A DNA stretch of 64,000 bases from Gyrodactylus bullatarudis. Lineage: Eukaryota > Platyhelminthes > Monogenea > Gyrodactylidea > Gyrodactylidae. Under the pieces are notes generated by a model. The model was not told where the DNA came from. It saw only the letters and a list, made by a program, of their open reading frames with translations, and did not search any database. The stretch is from contig SSNU01000231.1 in NCBI GenBank assembly GCA_012064415.1, positions 62,001 to 126,000 of the forward strand. Reading direction: 5' to 3'. Positions 1 to 10,720 of the stretch are shown piece after piece. The position numbers and the translations under genes were made by a program. Positions within the stretch are counted from its first letter, which is position 1, and each line of letters starts with the position of its first letter.

Positions 1-510
1 TCCCCAAATCATCTAAACATTAGGGATAGTTTTTTCAATTCTAATATCTTCAGTTTCATTTCCTTGGGTGAAAAAGTGGCTCAAAATGAATTTTTGGTTT
101 GAATTATATAAATTTTTTTCTATTAAAGCGGTAGTGATAGTGTCAAAGCTCCATTTTTTTAAATAAAAATCTCCCAAATTTGATTATTGTTACTTACAAG
201 TAGTTATCAAAGATTTAGAGGTTTTTGATAGAAATAGTTGATCCGTAAGACTTATTTTACTTTTACTTACACTTTGTACTACAAATTGAAATTGACTAGG
301 TGAAAAATTTTTAGTTTCTAGCATGAGAAAAATGTCTGAAATTAAATTCAGCAAATTTTTCATCACGCTAATTTTAATAAAAATCATTGTTTCTATTGCA
401 ACCAGTTCATAAATAGAATTCGGACCATATATTTTGTACATCATTCGAAATCTCTTGAAGAGCCCATTCAGATTCTGACTCAGGCTAAATCTATCTATTC
501 TGAACATGGT
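1..510. repeat. Copy 1 of a dispersed inverted-repeat pair
   Basis: This segment matches, as reverse complement, the stretch near 23830-24310, with many substitutions and small indels. On the minus strand 190-507 is open for 105 codons and the corresponding frame of the other copy is interrupted. A second frame also reads protein-like over about 35 residues in both copies, so the original coding frame is uncertain. The match runs to the window edge, so the element is cut. I recognise no domain; it may be a decayed gene fragment or an unclassified transposon piece. Confidence 0.5.
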
Positions 511-861
511 TTCCTACCCCGCAAAAATACATCGATTAATTTACTCACCTGCCTTGATTTCTCCCTCCCCATATTGAAAGCCAAATCATATTTAACAATT
601 AGATTCCCTTGCGGTTTTTCATGAATCACAATTGATAAATTTTCCTGTAAATTAAGCATTTATAACTTAGTTAGTTTTTTCTGTGAATTTTGACGATTTT
701 AAAACCTGTAAACTCACAGACTAAAATATCACTTTTTGAGCCTCTAGTAATAATGAATTTCTGTGAAATTCTACAGGTGAATTCGAAATCTATAGCTAAT
801 GTTGATCTCAAGTATCAGAATTTCAACTTTTTCTCATCTCCATATCAATTAAGGGTTAAAT
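511..861. other. Unassigned AT-rich stretch
   Basis: No supported gene. A plus-strand frame is open at 690-986 but runs straight into the foldback repeat that follows and has no recognisable motif. Confidence 0.4.
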
Positions 862-1052
862 TAGAGAACAGTTGCCCCCTCTTATTTCTCTCTAAGTTTA
901 CTTTGAATCGTGTTGGTCTTTTTATTATCGATGACAAGAAAACTCACCGCAAGGGATTCGTTTCATCGATGTTAAAAAGCCATTAGTCTCTTTGTCATTC
1001 AGAAAAATTACTGCCAAACAAGAGGGGCAAATGTTCTCTAGATTAGACCAAT
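862..1052. repeat. Small foldback (MITE-like) element
   Basis: The outer ends are inverted copies: AGAGAACAGTTGCCCCCTCT near 866-886 and its imperfect complement near 1018-1040. The right half (about 942-1052) recurs at 45125-45240 with few changes, so it is a dispersed family. No coding capacity is evident. Confidence 0.55.
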
Positions 1053-2100
1053 TAAGTTCAGGTGGATAACAAGTAATCGGACGAATATGATGCATTACGA
1101 AGTTAATCTAATTTTATAATACAAGAGATGTGGAATCTTCAGGGACATGCTTGATTTGGAACATTCAGTATATAGGAGTATTTAAATAAATTTATATTGT
1201 TTGTCCTAGGTATTCTTAGAAACAATCAAGTTAATCTCTCAAGAGAATTAAAAATTTTTTATTCATAAAATTCACCATATTCATTAAGATCGATCAACGA
1301 TATAAATGAGTATATAAATTTCTTTTATTATAATATCTTTAAGAAATTTTTAGAAATAATGTTTGTGATTATTGAAATTAATCCACGGTTCGAAAATTTC
1401 TATAATTTTGTCTAAAGCTCAGTGTGACTTTTTACCGAATAGAATGCAAGTAGAGCACCAAATTTTCTTTTTTTTGCTACTTATAATAGTGAATTCGAAC
1501 AACTTCAAATCAATAATAAAGAGTTGAATACAGAAATTTTCAAAATTGTTCGTTCTTCGATTGGTTTACAATGATTTCATTAGTCAATATATCAAATACC
1601 CATATATGGACTTAAAACTGCGTCCTACTTTTTGGCTCTTTGAATCTAAGGGGAATTTATGGGGGAACTTCCTATAGTCTGATTCTCAGATGTATTTGAA
1701 GAATAAGAAAAACTATAAGTTTTCCCGGACATGATTTCGTGATTGTTGTACCTCATAAGTGAAGCTTTACAAGCGTTATTCTATGAGATAAATATAATTA
1801 TATTTCTTAAATTGAAAGATTATCAAAGCTAGTTCATGATTTTTACAGAACTCTCAATTTTTTGGTAAAGAAATCGAATACAATCAAGAATTTTTAGAAT
1901 CTAGATCATGATTTTGCTCCATATCAAAGTAAGAGATTGATCATAAGTTGAATTTTAGGATTAAGATTAGAAAAAAATGCTCAATCCGATTTCAAGAATA
2001 ATCATCGTGTGAGATTTTTATTTTTCGATCATCTCTTCGGCTTGAAAATCGATTGATTACACTGGTGGTCATGGAAAAATATTTTTAAGGTCTGTTAAAG
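1053..2100. other. Intergenic, nothing recognised
   Basis: AT-rich DNA with no long open frame. A stretch near 1850-2040 faintly resembles the common foldback family (shared wording around 'aatctagatcatga'), so it is probably an old copy. Confidence 0.4.
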
Positions 2101-2420
2101 AAGTTAAAGAAGAAGAAGGATCAAAATTTTTTGCTGATTCCAAATCTGTTCTCAGAATCCTGATATCGTTCCCAGTTTCAGAGATAATGGGGAAAACCAA
2201 ATTTTAGGAAAATTTCTAATTAAAAATATTTTTAAATTAGATTTTCGCAAAAGTAATTATAGTTAATTAAGATTTTTTTAGATAAAGTGAGAAAGTATAA
2301 AATTCTGCGGCGGGTTTGAGGAAAATAAGCCGCTAAAATTTGCGGTCAAAGTAAAAAGAAAATATTTTTTTTCTAATTTTTGGTAAAATTTTCTGCTTTC
2401 ATCTCCTGAAAAGTCTGGTT
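2100..2420. repeat. Diverged dispersed repeat, partner at 14220-14580
   Basis: The order of short shared words (gctgattc, ctcagaatc, attctgcg, aaatttgcg) is the same here and at 14220-14580. The copies are too diverged to classify. Confidence 0.35.
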
Positions 2421-2461
2421 TCCAATAAGATATTTCAAAATTTTAAAAAGAAACTAGTTCA

Positions 2462-3020
2462 AAATTTTGTGCTGATTCCGAATCTGGTGTTTTCTTTTCC
2501 ATACCTATTTCGAGTCTCTGAATGTATCTGAATCATTGAGTGCTTTTTTATCCCGAGTATTAATCCCCTTTTTTTTCAATGATTTTTTTTAAAGTTTATG
2601 CACACACCTTAGTACTTCGAACATGGAAAGTTTGTTTTAAGATGATGCGAATAAAATCACCATTTGGACCTTATGATCATAATTCTTTCTTTGTGATTAA
2701 TTTAAAAACTATACTCAATTTAATAGAACTCACCAGATTTCTGAACAAACCCTCAATATTAGAACAATAAGAAAGGCCTTGTTCTTGAGTGAAGAACTCC
2801 CGAAATGACTCATCCCTGTATTTATATTGTGAATAAGTAACGTTTGAACCTTCATCAATCTTTTTGGACATAAGTTGTGTGCATAAACTTATAAAAAACC
2901 ATTGAAAAAAGGGGAATTAATACTCGGGCTGAAAAAGCACTCAATGATTCAGATGCATTCTGGGAGACTCGAAATAGGTATGAAAAAGAAAACACCAAAT
3001 TCGGAATCAGCACAAAAGAG
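2462..3020. repeat. Foldback element with a coding-like spacer
   Basis: Arms of roughly 145 bp (about 2462-2608 and 2876-3020) are inverted copies of each other, for example 'gctgattccgaatctggtg' on the left and its complement on the right. The spacer of about 265 bp contains an exon-like open segment, listed separately. Confidence 0.65.
2734..2871 (-). other. Possible exon inside the foldback spacer
   Basis: On the minus strand an ATG at 2871 opens 46 codons that end exactly at a strong-looking donor (GTGAGT, 733-728 side of 2734). The translation is polar and protein-like (starts MSKKIDEGSNVTYSQYKYRD) with no family I recognise. No partner exon was found downstream, so this is either a captured gene fragment carried by the foldback element or chance. 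Reading through the donor adds 18 codons before a stop. Confidence 0.25.
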
Positions 3021-3567
3021 TGAAAGTCGAATTTAACCAATGTAATTGATATAATCATGAACATTCTTACAACCCATGAAATGTCTCCTGTTGAGATCAT
3101 TTTCTTCTGTAAGCTTGTCGCTAGCAGCACAAATAGTTCACCACACTGTGATAATCTCACTAATTTAAAATCTCCTATGACCCATGTGATCTAAAGTAGA
3201 TTAATATTTGACTTTTACTTATAAAAGCTAACCTGATTTCATATTCAAGAATTTTTAATTTTTAATTCAAATTTTTAATGTTAATTATTAAGATGAATGA
3301 TAAAAATATCAAGACATTTTATTTCATCATTTATCGTAGAAATTCTCAGAAAAGGGAGAATGAGTAAAAAATCTGGTTTAAAAATACTCGCATCTGATTG
3401 GTAGTTGAGTATCTTGAATTCTATTGGTCGTACAAAACGAGGAGAAGAGGTAACAGAAAAAAGTTCTTATATTTGAGAGTAAAATATACAAAATATGGCA
3501 ATAATATAATCTGATTATGGAATAACATAAACATATATCTGAATAAAAATAGAAAAAGCAAGTTATA
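3021..3567. other. Intergenic, nothing recognised
   Basis: AT-rich; the only long frame (minus, 2855-3160) overlaps the right foldback arm and looks spurious. Confidence 0.4.
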
Positions 3568-4299
3568 AAGTTGGTTGATATAAAGTTGTGAATCTATGAT
3601 TTTAACATAAATCTCGATTTTTCATCAAGAATTCGAATTTGTTAAAGATTTTCTGGAATCCTACTCATGCTGCCCACTTTTACCATTTAAAGAAAAAAAT
3701 CAGAAAAAAAATTATTTTTATAAAAAATATGGTCAATTTTCAAATTCCCATTTGGCGCCAAAATCCCAATTTTTCCAACTTTGAACCGAAAAGTTTTGTT
3801 GATTTGAAAGTGATGGGCTGATAGAAAGATTTTTTTCAGGATCAAGTTTCGACAAGAAAGCTGTCCAGCACCGTCAAGTTATCGACAGTTACCCCATTTT
3901 CGATAGATTTTGAATTATCGAAATTTCATTGATTTTCAAGTAGTGAAATGATCAAAACACGAAATTCCAAACGTTTAGCTTCAAGAGCAGATTCAGTTGA
4001 ATTGAATTTCTTGTCTAATCTTGATCCTGAAAAAAATCTTTCTATCAGCCCATCACTTTCAAATCAACAAAAATTTTCGGTTCAAAGTTGGAAAAATTGG
4101 GATTTTGGCGCCAAATGGGAATTTGAAAATTGACCATATTTTTTATAAAAATTATTTTTTTTTCTGATTTTTTTCTTTAAATGGTAAAAGTGGGCAGCAT
4201 GAGTAGGATTCCAGAAAATCTTTAACAAATTCGAATTCTTGATGAAAAATCGAGATTTATGTTAAAATCATAGATTCCCAACTTCATATCAATTAGCTT
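3568..4299. repeat. Foldback element, family F1 (full copy)
   Basis: Arms of about 280 bp (3568-3847 and 4018-4299) are almost perfect inverted copies. Outer ends read AAGTTGGTTGATATAAAGTT on the left and the complement on the right. Arm landmarks recur throughout the window: a 'tggcgcca' core, 'ggaatcctactcat', and 'tcaagaattcgaatt'. The loop near 3860-3950 (gaaatttcattgattttcaa) also recurs in other copies. Short open frames in the arms mirror each other and are not genes. Transcription would yield a long hairpin RNA. Confidence 0.85.
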
Positions 4300-5640
4300 T
4301 TTGTTTAGATTCGATAGTAAATTTTGAAAATGAGAATAGTCTGAAATGTATTTTGATTCGTCACCTAATTAGTGAAGGGGAGAATAAAGGAGATATTTTG
4401 ATCTGATAAATGTATATGTCCTATTATTCAGGACCCCTTCGAGGCGCCTCTCAGAAGAACATTAATCTATAGTAAAAGATGAATTTTTCAAAAATTTTAT
4501 TAGAGCACATGGTAAAAATATGGGATAATCATTTTAAAAATAGTTTCATTTACTGTCTGAAAGCATTTAAAAATTTACTCATCATCATGAAACCTTCAAA
4601 ATAGGCAAAGTGAATTAACCCTAATGGAATATAGCACGTGAAGAAGATTTTAATTGTCATATAATTACAATTACATTCAAGTTATTTTCTCTCTGAGAAT
4701 GAATGCATTTGGAAATCGTGACTAATGTTATGCATTTCTTACGTAAAATAACACATTTTTCTCATGCATAAAGCTGAAAAAATGTTTCTCTTGTCATGAA
4801 ACGAGAGAGATGTTTTACCCTCATTCTCTTTGTCCATAATTGAGTCACACCTGAGAACTAAATTGAATTGAGTGGCTTGGAAAATATATATTTCAAGTTA
4901 TATAATGGAAAATCTTTTTGATTTCAAACGTTTGTTTTTAAGGATCAGGAGTAGACTTTGCCATTCTTTGATCTGAATAAAGTTATTGTGAGTCTTGTTT
5001 CAGCTAACTCAGAAGCCGTATTAAATCAGGTCAATCTTACAAGCCATCGATCTCGATATTTAAATAATTTTGTACATTTTTTCAGCTCTACGAGTTAAAC
5101 AATCGATTCTATTCTCGAGGACTTTGATTTTTACAAAGAGGAAAAATTCGAAAAAAATAATTTTGTAAAAATTAGGAGAAATTTTCAATTTCTAGCTGGC
5201 GCGAATCATATTTCCTTAAGTAAGCATATGAAGAAAACTAATTGTTATTAAAAGATTTTTTGACTAAAAAAGCAAATCTCCGGACCCAGAGGGGGTTAAA
5301 CACAGAGACCAATATTAGGGCATTGTAAGAGTCAATATGCGGAAATAGAGAATGTAAAAACCTATTATCTGAAAAGTTCATGAAAAATGGTACATTTCGA
5401 TGATTTTAGGGAAAATGGGATTTTTGCATGCCAGATTTTCAAAAATGTGTTTTTCATGGTTAAAACCTCAATTTTTGATTAAGGCATAGAACATTGTTCT
5501 GGGAAAATAAAATTTTGTATTACCCTATATGTTCTATGTTTTTGAAATTTTACCTTTCGCCCTTGTTATGTTGATAGTCAATTGTTGACCTCTGATTTGA
5601 ACGGAAAATATTTCGTTATCAGATCGAAATAAAAGCTTTG
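4300..5640. other. Intergenic, nothing recognised
   Basis: About 1.3 kb of AT-rich DNA without a long open frame, RNA gene or repeat I can name. Confidence 0.45.
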
Positions 5641-6433
5641 CAGTCAATTTCACACATGACGAGGCGAGTTATCCTCTCTCCACTTTCTCGTTTTTTTATT
5701 ATACTAAACCTGTCAGCCAATAATATCGCTCCATTACAACAACCAATGAGAACAGACTTAGCGTGTAAACATTTTCATTTCAGATCATCATATTCTTATT
5801 CATCAAATGATCAAGTCAGATCAGTAAAGTAGTTTTAAGAAATGTTGAAGAAAGCTAAAGCATTTTAATTAAACTTGATCTAAGTTGTGATAATCAATAA
5901 TCGTTCATTTTCCCTTAAAAACTTTGGCATCCTACCAACGTACAAATAATACTATCAATGTCATACAGAAAGAAGAAAAGACTCATTAATAATTCAAGGG
6001 TACTAATTGGTTATAGATTTTATTTAATTTTAAATTATTCATCAGATCTGGACCAGGAGGAATCCTAAGACTTGAAGTTAAATCGAAAAGAGGGTTCAGA
6101 TAATGATCGTTTCATCTACTGAAGAAGTTTCTTAACTATTTCAATACCGAAACGTCTGGAAAAAGGTTTTATAGAAAAATACGATTAATCACTGATTATT
6201 AATCAGTAGAGCCTCAAAAACGCATAAATTACATATTTTTTTCTCATGGTTTGAATTTGAAAACAATCAAAAATAGCTATTCAAATATTTTCTAGGTTTT
6301 AGAAACGCATATTTTTGCATTTAAAATTTATAAACGCATACGCATTTCAACCATATATATGCAGTATATATTCTTTCTTATATTAAGTAACAAAGCTTAT
6401 GTATGAAGATGTGTAATACATGTGAAGTATATT

Positions 6434-7845
6434 TGTTACCGTTAATCTTGTTACTCTTGATAGTCTTAAGACTAACGGAATGGTTTGTTAAACTTGTTAC
6501 TCGGTAACAAGATTAACTGAAATCTTTGATAGTCTTAAGACTACCTGATAGTCTTAAGACTAACGGCATAGCTTGATAAACTTATTGCCAGGTTTTAAGA
6601 TTAACTAGCTATAAAATATAGTTTGTTGATCTTGATACTTGGTAATAAGTTTGGCTGACTGAATTAAATTTTTCAAACTGATATCATTATACGGGTTCAT
6701 AGTCTTTTTGATTTCCATTAAATCTTTCACTTTGTTTATCGTTTAAACAATCTAATAGTGTAGGGTCCCTACTTGGAACTTCCTATACAATTGTAACCGG
6801 CTAGTTTGTTAAACTTATAACCAAGGTTCAAAATATCAAGTTAGTAATCCAAAGCTCAAAATTAGTTTTAAAAATATAAGATTAGTTGAGAATTGTAGAA
6901 AAATCATTTATTGTTGCAAGATAAGCTATTATGACATCTTGAATTGCAAATTAAGATAAATTTCACGATTCGTAAATCTAAAACGCTTATAACTGCACTT
7001 AGTTAAGGTCTTGTCGATACCGAAATTTTTGACAGAATTCATTTTAATCACACAACTCTTGGACATGCCAGGCGAGACATTTTAAAGAAATATCTGGACG
7101 CGAGATTTTATAATATTACTCAAAAACAGATTAAAACATACCTCTCATTATGTTCAGTGTGCAAAAAGAATACGAGCATAACTAAGAAAGGACTCGTCAC
7201 AAACCCGATCAAGAGTTCAGGATTTAATGAACGTGTACAAATTTCGATTCGATTTTGCAGATCTCGATCTAGACGATGATTCATTTCAAGAAGATAAATT
7301 TCAATGTAAGAAATATAATTAATAATCTATTTTATAGAAAACATTCATGACGTCCCTCTCCTTGAACCAATACCTCTTGATGAGAAAATCGAAGAAAGCT
7401 CTCCTCAAGATTATGTTAGATTTATCCTGGAAACTCCAAGAAAATCACGATGAGAATCGCAAGAAAATGATATCTAAGACTGCTAGAACTTTTGAAATCG
7501 GCCAAAACGTTTTAGTTAGAGTCCCAGAGGTTGATAGGGCCAAGCTAGATAACAGAAACCTAGTTTGTGTTGTAGTAGAAGTCATTGATGAATCGTTCTA
7601 CAAGGTTGGGACGAAGAATGGTGTAATTGATGGACTGTACTTTAAGCAAATCAACTTACACTTCTGGATGAAAGATTTCTCGATGTTACCGATTAACAAG
7701 TTTAACAAACCATTCCGTTAGTCTTAAGACCATCAAAGATTCCAGTTAATCTTGTTACCGAGTAACAAGTTTAACAAGCCATTCCGTTAGTCATAAGACT
7801 ATCAGGTAGTCTTAAGACTATCAAGAGTAACAAGATTAACGGTAA
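6434..7845 (+). mobile_element. Ginger-like DNA transposon, copy 1 (internally deleted)
   Basis: The element is flanked by TATATT duplications (6428-6433 and 7846-7851). Ends read TGTTACCGTTAATCTTGTTA on the left, and the right end matches but lacks the terminal CA. Subterminal DNA on both sides is packed with palindromic words (TAGTCTTAAGACTA, and near-palindromes of CTTGTTAC...GTAACAAG) in repeated and inverted order, probably integrase-binding sites. It carries the decayed integrase gene at 7027-7680. TG...CA type ends and short duplications agree with what I recall of Ginger elements. Confidence 0.8.
7027..7680 (+). pseudogene. Ginger integrase relic lacking the DDE core
   Basis: 7039-7171 encodes an HHCC zinc-binding module of retroviral-type integrases: HFNH, then LGHARRD, then CSVC about 30 residues on. 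The frame continues to a segment equivalent to the one preceding the first catalytic Asp in copy 3 (NERVQ here, NSRAQ in copy 3), then jumps to an acidic tail (about 7245-7305), so the whole catalytic core of roughly 200 residues is deleted. A GT-AG intron of 32 nt (7306-7337) may follow. The last part (to 7680) encodes the C-terminal domain typical of the KRBA2/SCAND3-type integrases: FEIGQNVLVRVPEVDRAKLD, then KVGTKNGVIDGLY. Frame changes are needed, so it is dead. Confidence 0.75.
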
Positions 7846-8173
7846 TATATTCATTGATTGTAATTTAACAGCTTGACCAATGAGATTCATTTATTGATAT
7901 TTGTAGTAATTCATTCATTGTAAAGTCCCCCTTACAATGAGCTTGACCAATCAGAATACTTCAAAGTGATTCCTTGTTCATTAATTGGCGTGGGTTTCCA
8001 TCATTAAATTGCTCATCATTGTTATCTTGATGATACTAAACTTTTCATCTCGAAAAAAAGGATTCTGACATACACTTTAAAGTAGTATTGTTATTTTACT
8101 GTAAAATCAAAAACGCATATTTATATACGCATATGGATTAATTTTTAGCGCATATTTCTTGGGGCTCTATTAA

Positions 8174-8255
8174 CCCTCGCCCTGGAAATGGGGTCCCTGT
8201 GGACCCCATTTGTATTGATTTTCCTATTTCATTTTTGTCATTTCCAGGGCGATGG
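8174..8255. mobile_element. 82-bp piggyBac-like miniature element
   Basis: It is flanked by TTAA on both sides (8170-8173, 8256-8259). Terminal inverted repeats are CCCTCGCCCTGGAAATG on the left and, inverted, CCATCGCCCTGGAAATG on the right. Next to the left end is a palindrome GGGGTCCCTGTGGACCCC, reminiscent of the GGGGG...CCCCC palindromes in the larger element at 60146-61091. It sits inside the 8-bp target duplication of the surrounding hAT-like element, so it arrived later. Confidence 0.75.
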
Positions 8256-8311
8256 TTAATCAGTAATACTGTATAAAGGATAACTCGCCTCGTCATGCGT
8301 GAAATTGACTG

Positions 8312-8900
8312 TAGAGACTTTGAGCTGTTCAGTTGGCTTCTTTTGCTAGCACCATCAGAACTTCTACAGGAAAAGTTTCTTAATGCTTACAGGGACTTTC
8401 TTAGTCGGCACCCATTGCTCTTCATCATATTCATGAAGATATGTTCAAAATTATTGATTCAATTTATGATAGGCGGCCATGTTTTTTTTTCATTAAAATT
8501 AAATTACACCTTTCATTGTTTAAATCCTTTGTTTCATAAATCGCGTAAAAGAAAGCTTACATTATTCATAAAATCTTGGAATTTCCTTGAATTCATACAG
8601 TAATTCTATTCATTCATTCACATTGCTAGTTCCAATTGGATTCCAGCTATGAACTAAATGATCCCAATTAATCATTTAAATTACAATAGGCTGGGATGGA
8701 TTTTTTTTCTTCAATCAACTCACGAGATTACTTACTATATATAGACTTGGAAGAAATTTTCCAAAATTTTCTAAAATCGCCTATTAATATTACAAAATTG
8801 AGAAAAGAATCTTCATTTTCAATAAGCCTTAGAATAATTTTATCAAGATTTATGTCATTTTTGGGAGAAATAAAGTGAATTCAAGCTAAAATCATGAAAA
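8312..8900. repeat. Left arm of a near-identical ~590-bp inverted duplication
   Basis: Bases 8312-8900 equal the reverse complement of 11599-12187 without indels and with only a handful of substitutions (for example H/L and L/F changes in the translated open frames). The left arm starts exactly where the outer TIR element ends (8311). Open frames of 60-102 codons here are mirrored in the other arm but look like chance: they are rich in F, L, I and S with no motif. Confidence 0.9.
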
Positions 8901-9430
8901 CAAAACATTTGAATAATTCCGAGTCTTATTCTCTATCCAATAATAAATATTTTTTGAGAGATAAATAAAAATAAATTTAACCCTAACTACTTACTATCTA
9001 TTTGTAACTTTATCTTTACTATATTTTAATTATCTGATTGCGATGATTTGACTAATCTTAAATTGGTCATTTCTCACATCAGACTTAAAATTGATCACTC
9101 CAAGTCTTTGCTTTATTAGCCAGATGATTTTCGAATTTCTTGCAGACACTAGTTTTTACAACTCCAGCGCTTTTACTTTTTTATCATTTTAACAATTCAT
9201 AATTGTACAGATCAATGTCTTTATTTAATTATTGTATTTTATTTCTATTTGTACAAGCAGATTTTCGTTATAATTTATATTTATATTTTAAGTCAATATA
9301 AGATTTTTGACTAACAAAAAAAAGATATTATAATAATTAGTTCCCTGCTCAGAATCGTTTGGTGTCTGAATCAGTGAAAAATGATCTAAAATTAGTTTTA
9401 TAATAAAATTTATTAAGACTTTGGTCAATA
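8901..9430. other. AT-rich DNA grading into the Penelope 3' tail
   Basis: No gene. The stretch about 9365-9425 matches, inverted, 21958-22015 downstream of a second Penelope relic, so it is probably the element's 3' end. Confidence 0.5.
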
Positions 9431-9454
9431 TTAGAATTCTCAACCATGGTCATC

Positions 9455-9511
9455 CAAACTTTTCGACGGTGATGGTCTTCACACGCCTTCTTCAGTGGTA
9501 CGACAAGTTTG
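9455..9511 (-). ncRNA. Possible decayed hammerhead-ribozyme motif of a Penelope element
   Basis: Minus strand. The two hammerhead core boxes occur in order: CUGAAGA (fits CUGANGA; 9489-9495) and GAAA (9461-9464). They are closed by a perfect 7-bp stem III (CAAACUU at 9511-9505 with AAGUUUG at 9461-9455). Penelope-like elements are known to carry minimal hammerheads near their ends, and this lies about 150 bp 3' of the endonuclease gene. Against it: the base at the expected cleavage position is G, stem I is weak and stem II imperfect, so an active ribozyme is unlikely. Confidence 0.3.
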
Positions 9512-9659
9512 TCAAAAACAAATTACTATTTATATACTTTCATGATCTCATACCTATCAGTTTTGTCCAATCAGATGAGAGAATAGAATAATACAAGAGG
9601 CCTATGATAATAAAGTATTGATAATCAGAACAGAATAGAGTTATAATTTTTCATCAAAT

Positions 9660-10125
9660 TTAATTTAACTTCCTTCTTTTGCCAAAAAGCTGAATCCAAC
9701 ACTGCTCAATGTTCACTTCACCAAAATTTCCATTAAAAGTGTCATTATTGCCAATTTCTAGAGCTTCATGAATTAACCTCTTTCTAAAGTTTTTCTGTAC
9801 ACTAAGAATTTTAACCTCCTCAAAATTGATTTTTTGCCCATTATTGTTAAGAACATGTTGAAAAACATGTGACTTATTATCATTTCTCAAAATACTGTTT
9901 TTATGTTCTTTGATTCTTGTTCTAAAATTCCTACCTGTTTGACCAATATAACTTTTATCACAGCTACACTTCAATTTATAAATACCACAGCCCTCAAAAA
10001 TGTTATTTTCATTTTTGGAAATTTTATCAACAAGACTTATATTATTTTTAAAAACAACCTTAAAATTATATTTTTTATAAATTTTAGATAACAAAATATT
10101 GAATGGGCTATGTTCTGAAACAATG
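9660..10125 (-). pseudogene. Penelope-like element, GIY-YIG endonuclease domain
   Basis: The minus-strand frame is open for 144 codons (9660-10094) and extends a little upstream without an ATG. It shows the GIY-YIG nuclease fold: GIY at residues 37-39, KSYIGQTGR at 47-55, Arg60, His64, and the metal-binding Glu in LIHEALEI (residue 110). CxC (CSC, 43-45) just before YIG is typical of the Penelope type. This domain cleaves target DNA to prime reverse transcription. It lies downstream of a broken RT end, in a different frame, so the element is a 3' remnant, but the nuclease frame itself is unbroken. Alternatives such as homing endonucleases are less likely given the upstream Penelope linker. 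Confidence 0.8.
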
Positions 10126-10137
10126 ATTTTTTAGTGT

Positions 10138-10720
10138 CTAAAGTTTGATTTTATGTGAATAAAATTTATTAAAAACATCTTCCTTAATTCTATCGATCAT
10201 TTTTGTAGGATAACTATATTTATTTAAAATAACTGTTAAATTTCTAAGTTCCACATCCCAATGATCTTTATCTGTGAGACGTAATGTTCTCAAGATTCCA
10301 CCACGAACTACATTTTCTTTGTACAGGATAGGTGTGTTACTTTTGAAATTCACCTTATATATCGCTATGATAATCCATATGGCGATCTCTATATATGGAT
10401 TTAGAGATTTTGTTATCCTTTAAAGTTAAACTTAAATCTAGATATTTTATGTTATCATTAATACTCTCCTCAAACGTAAATTTTAGAGCATTTTGAGTTA
10501 GTTATCATTTCTATTTTCTTTGTGTACCTTAACCAAGAAAATAAATTATTACAGTCAAAAAAATAAACTGATGAATGCGGATAGTTAGAAATTTGAAAAG
10601 AATAGAAGAAATCTATCTGACAATCTCTTTGAAATAAATCAAAATAGTGCTTATTAAATTTTCTGACATCCCATTTATTCCTATATATATATTGCTTAAT
10701 TGCTAGCTAATTGATTATTT
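10138..10720 (-). pseudogene. Penelope-like element, RT end and linker (broken)
   Basis: 10138-10353 is open for 71 codons (VELRNLTVILNKYSYPTKMI region), matching the linker between RT and endonuclease of Penelope elements. Further 5' on the same strand, about 10370-10600, short frames contain the post-YxDD landmarks FSWLRYTKKIE, then NIKYLDLSLTLKDNKISKSI ('LxFLD' block) and IYRDRH. Frame shifts separate the pieces. The catalytic YxDD region itself is absent, so only the 3' half of the element remains. Confidence 0.65.

Larger units (their letters stand above)
6207..8169. mobile_element. hAT-like element, host of the Ginger copy
   Basis: Ends read TAGAGCCTCAAAAACGCAT on the left and, inverted, TAGAGCCCCAAGAAATATGC on the right, followed inward by several ACGCAT/GCGCAT words. 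An 8-bp target duplication TTAATCAG flanks it: 6199-6206 on the left and, on the right, 8256-8263, where an 82-bp miniature element has split the TTAA. Terminal TAGAG and 8-bp duplication fit the hAT superfamily. No hAT transposase is recognisable. Confidence 0.65.
5641..8311. mobile_element. Outer TIR element with nested insertions
   Basis: A 35-bp terminal inverted repeat beginning CAGTCAATTTCACRCATGAC lies at 5641-5675 and, inverted, at 8277-8311. The two ends differ at one position in the first 20. A third, more diverged copy of this end is at 18416. No transposase is left; the interior is filled by a hAT-like element (6207-8169), which itself holds a Ginger element. No clear target duplication is visible, so the superfamily is open. 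Confidence 0.75.

Noticed and set aside
3639..4133. Open frames of about 60 codons in the 3568-4299 element
   Set aside because: They are mirror images in the two arms of a palindromic foldback element, so not genes.
6434..7845. A CRISPR-like or satellite array, because of the many repeated palindromic words
   Set aside because: The words are confined to transposon ends, occur in both orientations and have irregular spacing.
8295..8878. Open frames of 102 and 60 codons, mirrored at 11621-12192
   Set aside because: They occur twice only because the DNA is an inverted duplication. Composition is F/L/I/S-rich with no motif, and the first starts inside a transposon terminal repeat.
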